64,000 nucleotides of DNA from assembly GCA_012295275.1 (NCBI GenBank), contig CM022667.1:1463943-1527942 (forward strand), written 5' to 3'. Shown here piece by piece: positions 38,821 through 64,000 of the stretch. This stretch comes from Chrysomallon squamiferum. Lineage: Eukaryota; Mollusca; Gastropoda; Neomphalida; Peltospiridae. The position numbers were made by a program, and so were the translations under genes. The notes under the pieces are model-generated. The model saw nothing but the letters and a program-made list of their open reading frames with translations. It ran no database searches and was not told the DNA's origin. The stretch's first letter is position 1. The number at the start of each line of letters is the position of its first letter.

Positions 38821-39493
38821 CAAACGGATGCTACTTAATTCTACCGATACCTGTGAGCTGATAATTGTTGATGTTCTGAATTGCTTTTTAAACATATTAC
38901 TAATAATACTACTAGTATATTTCTATTATTACTTTTACTTCTGCTGTTGTACTACCAATTATTACTATCAGATTTACTATTATTCTATTACTATTTCTTC
39001 TGCATCTATTATTAATTTATTAAACGGAACAAAAAATGAACAACTTTGAAGTAAAATGTTTAACTTGACTTCCTTATAAAGAGTTGTTTTCGCTTTTCGA
39101 TAGTTGATTTTTATTTCAATATTGATTATTATAATTTGTATTTGTATATAAATGAATACTAAATAAAAAAAGACTTTTGTTTTATATTTTATTCTATTTA
39201 TACTAATATCGATAGTGAAATATAAGTAAATCATTATTATTTAAATTTGAATCCGTGACGTTTATACCCAAAAACAGTAATTATAATTATAATTATATGT
39301 AATTATGTGTAAGCTACAGCTTAAATTATCAGTCTGATTAATGGATCTCTGAGATTTCCATTTAACTTGTCACATGTTCTCAGCACACTTGTTAAATATT
39401 GTTTTACTACTTCTCACCATTTGAAACCTCACCATTGTTAATCTGTATGTTAATCTTTTTCTCGATGGCTATTATAATGGAGGTGATAATGTC

Positions 39494-39532
<39 letters not shown>

Positions 39533-39539
39533 TAATAAA

Positions 39540-39571
<32 letters not shown>

Positions 39572-39798
39572 ACAGAATAAAAAAAATAAAATTAAAATTA
39601 TTTTAAATTAAAACAAAAAAAAAAAAAAGTTATAAATAAAACAACAAATATAAAATAATATAAAACTGAACTTTTTATTTATCTAATATTATTAGCAGAT
39701 AAAATAAAATTTGAAATATCGTTGTTATAACATTATTCTTGTACCAGTAAAAAATATAAACAATTTTCGAAGTATATTATAAACAATTTTCAAGCATC
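38821..39798. other. 3' flank of carboxypeptidase Q
   Basis: No gene is seen. The carboxypeptidase 3' UTR should start here; an AATAAA motif occurs near 39162-39167. An ATA/ATAA microsatellite occupies about 39497-39572. The interval separates the functional gene from its decayed copy. Confidence 0.5.
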
Positions 39799-40080
39799 TT
39801 AAGAAGGAGGCGTGGCTTCATTAATTAGAAACATTTGAAAATGGTTGCCAAAACCTCTCTTCCGTAAAATCTAGGAATGTTATCGCTGAAATAAAAGGAC
39901 GCTGCAAGTCCGAAGAAGTTGTTGTCAGTGGACGGACGCTGGCAGGCATTATCACTCATTAGTCAGTTGGGACTTAGACCTAAGAGCTGTGTTTTGGATG
40001 GGCGAAGAAGAAAGTTTGGTCGGTACCCAAAACTATTTTAAAGACCATAAATCAGACTTGGACAAGTTTGACCTTGTAAA
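39799..40080 (+). pseudogene. Decayed partial copy of carboxypeptidase Q
   Basis: About 280 bp align in order to the neighbouring gene with internal deletions. GGAGGCGTGGCTTCATTAAT matches the gene near 37960-37980. The copy then jumps to the HLKM segment near 38130, runs to CAGTGGAC near 38235, jumps to TGGCAGGC near 38300, and ends at GACAAGTTTGACCTT (gene near 38430-38445). A further 11-nt deletion lies between two TAAG repeats of the parent (CCTAAG...TTAAGAGC becomes CCTAAGAGC). The reading frame is broken in several places and the motif HIDSWD...DDG is lost. Substitutions are moderate, so this is a fairly recent tandem duplicate that has decayed. Confidence 0.9.
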
Positions 40081-40302
40081 CGAAAAATAAAAAATACTCG
40101 TCCAAAAAAGAATGACACGAATGTTACGAAGAACATTGTATCCAAAGAAAGAAAATGTGAAAATCACTAAATAAATTTTAAAAGTTAATAATCTATCTAT
40201 CTATATCTATCTACATATATAATTACATATACTGATATAGAAAGAAAAAAGCACATAACCAAATGCAGCATCAGTAAAGATATCAGTCAAGTAAAAGCAA
40301 AT

Positions 40303-40376
<74 letters not shown>

Positions 40377-40611
40377 TTATTTATTATTATAATTTTAAAA
40401 TTTGTGTTATTATTATTTTCTTTCTTGAAGGACAGGGTTATCTTCTCTTGATCATTTTCCACCAATCAACATTAAGATGGTTTTGCTGCGACTCTAATGT
40501 TTTGTTTGCCAGTGGAAGGGAACATTTGTGACTCAGAATCACGCCGTATTTGACTTATTATATTGTGTTTTATTACATCTAACATTTATTTTGTACATTA
40601 GTGATTATAAA
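40081..40611. other. Intergenic region with (ATA)n array upstream of CHMP4
   Basis: An ATA trinucleotide array of about 75 bp (40301-40378) is followed by the CHMP4 promoter and 5' UTR region. The 78 bp immediately before the CHMP4 ATG are open in frame but AT-rich and lack family similarity, so they are treated as UTR. Confidence 0.6.
40301..40378. repeat. (ATA)n microsatellite
   Basis: About 25 ATA units between the carboxypeptidase pseudogene and CHMP4. Confidence 0.95.
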
Positions 40612-41335
40612 ATGAGTATACTTGCTAAAATATTCGGGTCTGGGAAGAAAGGGGAAAAAACCCCAACCCCACAAGAAGGAATACAAAGACTCCGTGAAGT
40701 TGAAGATATGTTGTTGAAAAAATCGGACTTCCTGGAAAAGAAAATTCAAGCAGAAATCACCACAGCTAAGAAAAATGGCACTAAAAATAAAAGACGTATG
40801 TATTCTTTATCATATTATTTTTAATTTGAAGGGAACTATTTAAGGAATCGGTTGACAGTTCTGTTTTTTGTTAATGTTGCAATAATGAAATGATCAAAAT
40901 GACACTTCTGTTAGCACACTTCAATCCCAAGTGAACGCTAAATTTTCATAAATATAACAGTCGAAATCTATTATTTCAACATATCATGAATTTTACAGGC
41001 ACTAATCATTAAAAAAAAGTACAACCTTACATTATGTACATCCCATAATCAAGTTCATGAAAGCCTCTGAAATGATCCTAATTCCTAACTAAGCACGATT
41101 CTTCAACTTTTACGAGCATACACACACTCACGCACACGCATACACACACATATTCAGATTTTTGGGAGGACTAATAGTGATAAAGGTCACCATTTCAATC
41201 TATGGCAGCATCTCTGATCTTTCGATGCCAAAAAATGAAATATTCAATTTTATTTCACATTCAGATGGCCTTCAAATGAAATTGCTATTAATTAACTACT
41301 ATAATTGCACTTTTGATTATGTGTATTTCCAAATT

Positions 41336-41374
<39 letters not shown>

Positions 41375-43618
41375 CTGGTTTTTGTTCGTTTATTTTTCAT
41401 ATAAAAAAACCTAAAAAAACAAAACCCAACTAATTCTTTAAAAAATATATAGGTATTAATCCTTATAAATATTTTTATTTCAGTTGCTCTGCAAGCTTTG
41501 AAACGTAAGAAGCGCCTTGAAAAACAATTACAGCAGATAGATGGTACTCTGTCTACAATTGAATTACAGCGGGAGGCTTTGGAAAATGCCAGTACAAACA
41601 CAGAGGTGCTAAAGGTTATGGGAACAGCTGCCAAAGCTTTGAAAGGAGCTCACCAAAATTTGTAAGTGATTTATTTAATATTTTTTTAACAGTGCAAAAA
41701 TTAAAAAAAAAATGTCTTCATTCTGTTTTCATATTGCATTTTTTATTTGTATTTATACATTAATTATTTACAGTAACAAAACATTTTTTTTTATCTGCAT
41801 TCACGGTCATTGTCTGATAACATGTCATCAAAAACAAATTGTATTTAAGGCTTTGTTGTGGATGTAAATGTCTTTGTTGGTTTTTGTTTTACAGTTTCCA
41901 AATGCAAGGATATTAAGTTGTTATATACTACAACCATTTTTTTTCAAAAGATATTATTGTATTTGTTCAGAGGAGGATAAATTAACACTTATATATATAT
42001 ATATATAAAATCAGTAAAGGATCTCTGCTTGAAAATGCTTGTTCACAAATTTCACATTATGTATTAGTGTTACATTATTATTACATATCATAACTGTGGA
42101 TCCGTGGTAAAAGATATTAGTGACAAAATATTTTGCATAACTGTCTTTGAAGTTCAATCACAAATAGATTTAGTTTTGTTATAAAAGAGGTAAATATGTA
42201 TTTAATGTCATATGTATAAAAAAAACAAATACAAAAAAAACATATTATTTTCTTTTTATTGAAAAATGCTACAACACATCATCATTTTATTGTTTTGATT
42301 TTAATTTATATATCATCATTTTAATTTGTTTTAATGTTGTGTTTTTGTAGAGATGTAGACAAGGTACATGACTTAATGGATGACGTAGCAGAGCAGAATG
42401 AAATAGCTTCAGAAATATCAGATGCAATTTCTAATCCTGTTGGTTTTGGAAATGATGTCGATGAGGTAATATTTTTAATTCCGTTTCAAGAATTAGAGAT
42501 ATTTTAATGTTTTTGTTTTTTTTAATGATTGATTTCTTGATACACGAATTGTTTTGAAATGTTGAAAATTTATTTTTTAAGTATTATTTTTGATTTTGTT
42601 ATTTCAGTATTTGAGACACACATCATGGCATTTTCAAATATATATATTTTAGTGTTTTGTCATTATTAACTTTATGATTTGAATATCAGAGACACAAGAT
42701 ATTACAAATTTTTTTATATAGTTTTTTTTTTTTTAAATTTTATATTTTTCAGTCTTGAGACATTTTTAAACGTAGTGACTTTTTGAAATACGATGTTCAC
42801 AGAGTGTTACATTTTTACCATTTTTCTCTGTTCAGGATGACTTGTTGGCAGAACTTGAGGAATTAGAACAAGAAGAACTAGACAAACAGATGCTGGAGAT
42901 TGGTGAACCCACAACAGACCAGCTACCCTCCGTACCCACTGAAGAACCTGTACCGTCTCGTATGTACCCTCCACTGTTGTTAGTTGTTGAAATACAGCTT
43001 TTGAGAGATGCATCTGTTGCATTCAAATTTGAAATAATTTCTAAGAGATTATTTTTTTCGTCTCTTTTATTCAAATTTGAAATAAACAGTTTGTCTTCTT
43101 TTTTCATTCATCTTTGGAGTACACCTCTAAAAGATTCTTTTTCTATTTTTCTATTTTTTTTCTTCATTTGTGTAATAAATCTAACATAAAAAAGAGATTT
43201 TGTTTTCAACGATAACAGAATCAATTCTGATTATTTCATTTTATTTGTGGAACCACTAAAGTGTTTATGTAAATTTATGGTTTGAATTTGTACGATACTT
43301 TAGCATATTTTAGCATATTTCAGTTAAAAAATTAAGCACTTTATCAAAAATGTGTTTCAGTAATATATTCAAAGAATACAATTTATTTATTTCTTGTATT
43401 TTTAGGTCTCACTCATTTTGCAACTTTTTGCTTTTTTGTTTATGTATTAATTCTTTAAAAGAACCTTCAGTTCTTATTACTATATTAAAGCAATGTTTTG
43501 CAAATGATTTGTCTTTGATAATGGATCTGATTATTTGTTGTTTGTTTTATTTACAGGTGCTAAACCTATCCAAGAAGATGATGATGAGATGAAAGAATTG
43601 GCTGCTTGGGCATCTTAA
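40612..43618 (+). CDS. CHMP4: Charged multivesicular body protein 4 (ESCRT-III, Snf7/Vps32)
   Basis: Core ESCRT-III filament subunit that polymerises on membranes for multivesicular-body formation, cytokinetic abscission, repair and budding. Exons 40612-40795, 41484-41661, 42351-42465, 42836-42959 and 43557-43618 give 663 nt (220 residues), with all phases continuous. The start MSILAKIFGSGKKGEKTPTP is the family N-terminus. Helices 1-2 include LREVEDMLLKKSDFLEKKI, ALQALKRKKRLEKQLQQIDG and TLSTIELQREALENASTNTE. Exon 3 has DLMDDVAEQNEIASEISDAI, exon 4 has LLAELEELEQEELDKQMLEI (MIT-interacting region). The terminal helix EDDDEMKELAAWAS matches the ALIX-binding C-terminus. Length equals that of animal CHMP4 (about 222). 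It cannot be assigned to vertebrate CHMP4A, B or C. AATAAA at 43786-43791 is a candidate polyadenylation signal. Confidence 0.97.
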
Positions 43619-43721
43619 AACTACTGTCATGGTTTAAAATCTTTTGTAAATTTGTTTATTAACATCAGGTGTATGATTTTTGATTGGTGATTTTGTTTTT
43701 GAAAGTCTGCTAACACTGTTT

Positions 43722-43754
<33 letters not shown>

Positions 43755-44606
43755 AGTAAATATAAAAAAACAACAAGATTTACTCAATAAATATATTCAT
43801 CACTTTATGAAAACATTTAAAAAATAAAAAAAAAACAATAGGTTTTATTTTACAACGATCTTTCTATACGTTTTCTTTATTATAAATTTTGAAAGTTGTG
43901 AGGATACAAGGTTTGAAATAAGCCCGAGGCAGTGCAGAGAGAGGATAAAAAGTGCAGGAAAGAGTCGCTCAGCTTGTTTGTGTCAGTTTGAGAAAATTCT
44001 TTGATATAAATGTACAGGCTAACACAAAATACACAAGAGATATAATGAGCATTCACATTCAGAAGATATTTCGAAAGGCTGGATATTTACTAGCATGTTT
44101 AAATTTTGATTTTTTTTCTTGATCATTTTTATGCTATTTATACTCTATGGACAGTCTACAAATCATATCTAAGGTTATGCATTGAAGGTTTATGGTCTGA
44201 GTATTGCTTAAACTTTTTGGTTTTTTTTTTTTAATTGTTACCAATACCGTTAGCTTTTTCAGATATATTGAATCATGGATAACAATAAACACTTAAATGA
44301 AAGAAAAACAAAGAACCAAATGAAATACATACATGTTCTGTAATATCTTCCTGATCTGTTTCTGCCATGGTGGTGGATTTCTGTTATAAATTGTTAAGAC
44401 TAGCAGTTTGCAGTGAGCATGAATTTAATTTGAGTTTTACCTATCCTTGACCAATATTAAACTGGTTACTGTTGTTTTTTTTATTTTATTTTATTTTTTT
44501 TCAAATTACATGTGCCTCTTTTCATAATGCAAACTGAATTTAAAAAAAAGAGAAAATTAATGAAGAAGAAAATGGAGATAAAATATATATATATATATAT
44601 ATATAT

Positions 44607-44663
<57 letters not shown>

Positions 44664-46602
44664 TTGCTTAAGTGTATCTGTAAAAATATTTTCATTTTTG
44701 TTTTACATGTGTGATGTTTGACTTGTTATCAAAATGCCATTTGTCTATACAAATTATTTTACTGCCCAAAATTCCAGTGTGTTATGCAACAAATAATATG
44801 GCTATTGAATTTTAAATTATTGTCTGAAACCACATTTTTTTAAAAACATTAATATCAAGCAATATTAATGAATTTAATGTTTTATTTTGATTTTTTAATC
44901 CATTTATAAGAGCTAATTTCTAAAACTCTATCATTAGTTAATCGTCTCAAAATGTGTAACAATTATACTGTACATTGTAAATACATCAGATATCGTGTCA
45001 GTGTGCATTATTTTGTATATAATTATTACTGTTGTTGACATGCTTAACGGTACATAGATGTGTAAATCTGTTTCTAGCACAAAAATGTAAATTTGCTCTA
45101 AACCTAGTATATAGTTAGTGATATCATGGTAAGGTATTCTGTGAAAAATTAATACTGCTTGTTATGGTCATTGAAGTAGTTTTATTATTCGAAAAAAACA
45201 AAACAAAAACAATGTCAGATAGTTCTTTTAATTTACGTTAAACCACAAAATTTTAAATAAAAGGGTACTTGTTAACATTTGCACAAATAAATTTAATTTA
45301 AAAAAAAAAAAAAAAATTATTAAAAACTTTCCAAGTGGTTTTACTTGTAATTTCTTTCTAAGTATACCCAGTTACTTTTTCTTTTAATTTATTATCATTA
45401 TTGTGTATTTTTTTTAGATCACCCTTTACTTCACTTTCCTTAGGTAAATATTTCCATTTTAAAGCATTCTCACTATGTGAAAATATACAATAATCAATTA
45501 TTATTATTTTTTGTGAGATGATAAACACTTTCTGTAACTGAAAATATTTCTCAACTTGAACATCATGATTACACTGTCTTTTATTTCACTTAATATTTAT
45601 AATGTAAATAAAGATACATGTATTTATAATGAATGAACAATTAAACAAATTATTGTTGTTTATTTTCTTCTTTATCACCAGATGGACAATACTGTCTCAA
45701 AACTGAGTGTAAAAAAAAAAAAAAAAAAAATTTAAAAACAAACAACAACAAAAGCACATATATATATTTGGACATTACTTGTTTGTATGTGATATCCTGT
45801 TTATATCTTATACAGTGTATGATACAGCAAAAATTCACATAAGCACACTTGTAAATGTTTTTTTAAATCTCTTTGGAGATGAGTGTATTTTATACATATA
45901 ATAATTACAAAATTTACAACCACTACAAAACAGGTACTGCGTAATTTATCTGGAATTGTGTGTTTATACAGGAATGTTTGTCTGACAAACTTATTTCGAT
46001 TGTCATTTTGCAATTCTCAGTGTCAGTTGACAGCTGTACAAACTGACTGACTGGTTGCCATGGATACAATCACGATATTTTATTTAAAAACACTTATAGC
46101 TGATAACCCTGACACTGCAGTGAAAATCTCAGTTTCAACATACAGCCCAGAAATTATTAGTATATTAAATTACATCAGCATTTGTTTACTTAATCTATAT
46201 ATTCTTTTTAACACACTACTTAGCTGCTGTCAGTTATATTCTGTTTAAAGCATTGATTTGTGGTTAGTGTCTTGGTTTCAAACAACATCATTCTCAGATA
46301 TGTTAATATTTATTATGTGTATCTGGTCACAATCAAAGATTATATGCTCATAAAATGAAGAATGCCTATTTTTCACATGTTTGTAACATGGCTTTTGTCT
46401 TTCCTCTCAACAAACTGATAATCTGATGAAATAATCTTGACTCCATCCTTCAGATTAGAAAGAGAATATCAGATATTCTCTCAAATCTGCGGTATCCAGA
46501 GTTCTGCACTGCTCCAAAACGGTCCCAGTCTGGTTGCCATAGTTACTGTTGTACACATGAAGATCTCAGAGTACCATGTTTAAAATGTTCTGCTGTTACT
46601 TC
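43619..46602. other. Convergent 3' UTR region between CHMP4 and WDR7
   Basis: No exon is supported. It begins with a genome-encoded A tract (about 43723-43752) that could be mistaken for a poly(A) tail. A (TA)n/CATA array occupies about 44580-44660. The segments at about 43910-44100 and 46440-46600 are less AT-rich and may belong to the UTRs of CHMP4 and WDR7 respectively. Open frames here are short and resemble nothing known. Confidence 0.5.
44580..44660. repeat. (TA)n microsatellite
   Basis: TA repeats with a CATACATACA interruption in the CHMP4-WDR7 intergenic region. Confidence 0.95.
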
Positions 46603-63483
<16,881 letters not shown>

Positions 63484-64000
63484 CTAAATCAAATATATAT
63501 ATATTCCTCCAATTAACAGACCAGTCAGTACTTAAACAAATACAACACCCGCCAGAGTCCTTTCATTTTTTTTATTTTTCTACATTTTAGTATCTATGTT
63601 ACTTTTCTACTGAGACTGTTATAAACTCTAAAATCAGCAGAAACATTCTATCAGTTTATTTTTTGTTTTTTATATTTTTCTTTATGTTAATATCTGACTT
63701 AATTTTCTACAGAGACTGTTTAAATTCTAAAATCAGCAGAAACTCATGTTTTTATATAGTTTTTTATATTGTTATGCATACCAGTATTTAAAAATGTTTT
63801 CTCCTAAGACCCATTATAAACTCTAAATGCGGTTAATTTTGAATTCTTTCATTTCTGATATTTTTCTGCATGTTAATATTTAAATATGTATTTCATAGAG
63901 ACCAAATTAAATTATAAAATTAGTTAAACACAACACCATCTTGAATTTTTCATTTCTGATGTTAATATTTAAATCTGTGTTTTACTGAAATCATTATAAA

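Noticed and set aside
43723-43752. A tract after the CHMP4 stop as a sign of a retrocopy
   Set aside because: CHMP4 here has four normal introns, and homopolymer runs are common throughout the window.

Overview
This is a window of AT-rich, simple-repeat-dense animal nuclear DNA. Genes are split into short exons with GT-AG introns, and the proteins are metazoan housekeeping and signalling families. Intron sizes (mostly 0.3-1.5 kb), AT richness and ATT/ATC/TGA-type microsatellites would fit a lophotrochozoan such as a mollusc or annelid, but that placement is an inference and no diagnostic marker was found.

Layout, left to right. 1-4514: intergenic or upstream-intron sequence with no convincing exon. 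4515-16142 (+): 15 exons encoding the C-terminal 608 residues (C1b, second membrane cassette, C2 catalytic half) of a membrane adenylyl cyclase of the ADCY2/4/7 type; its 5' half lies upstream of the window. 19921-24249 (-): a small coiled-coil gene of six coding exons whose last two exons resemble the C-terminus of CEP290. 24250-29198: about 5 kb with no gene seen. 29199-34378 (-): SPATA2/Tamozhennic homologue (PUB domain plus RanBP2-type zinc fingers) in three exons, with an apparent +1 frameshift in an A8 tract. 36383-36700: an unexplained block with 63-bp repeats. 37384-38820 (+): an intronless carboxypeptidase Q (M28) gene, followed at 39799-40080 by a decayed partial copy of itself. 40612-43618 (+): five-exon CHMP4 (ESCRT-III Snf7). 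46603-63483 (-): 20 exons covering the C-terminal 1,261 residues of WDR7 (rabconnectin-3 beta); the first few hundred codons lie beyond the right edge.

Functionally the genes are unrelated neighbours: cAMP synthesis, a coiled-coil/centrosomal-like protein, CYLD-LUBAC regulation, a secreted or lysosomal dipeptidase, membrane scission, and V-ATPase/synaptic-vesicle regulation. There is no operon, CRISPR, rRNA or tRNA.

The most unusual structural theme is that intronic tandem repeats repeatedly include or abut exon borders. Repeat units carry copies of a 5' splice-site region (13.96-14.2 kb, 22.5-23.04 kb, 50.86-51.27 kb) or of an exon's first bases (14.98 kb). Others begin or end within roughly 5-30 bp of a splice site (9.10, 11.06, 49.32 and 57.23 kb). 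Coordinates were read by hand; exon borders were chosen by GT-AG signals plus phase continuity, and every multi-exon chain is phase-consistent except the one junction flagged in the CEP290-like gene and the SPATA2 homopolymer.
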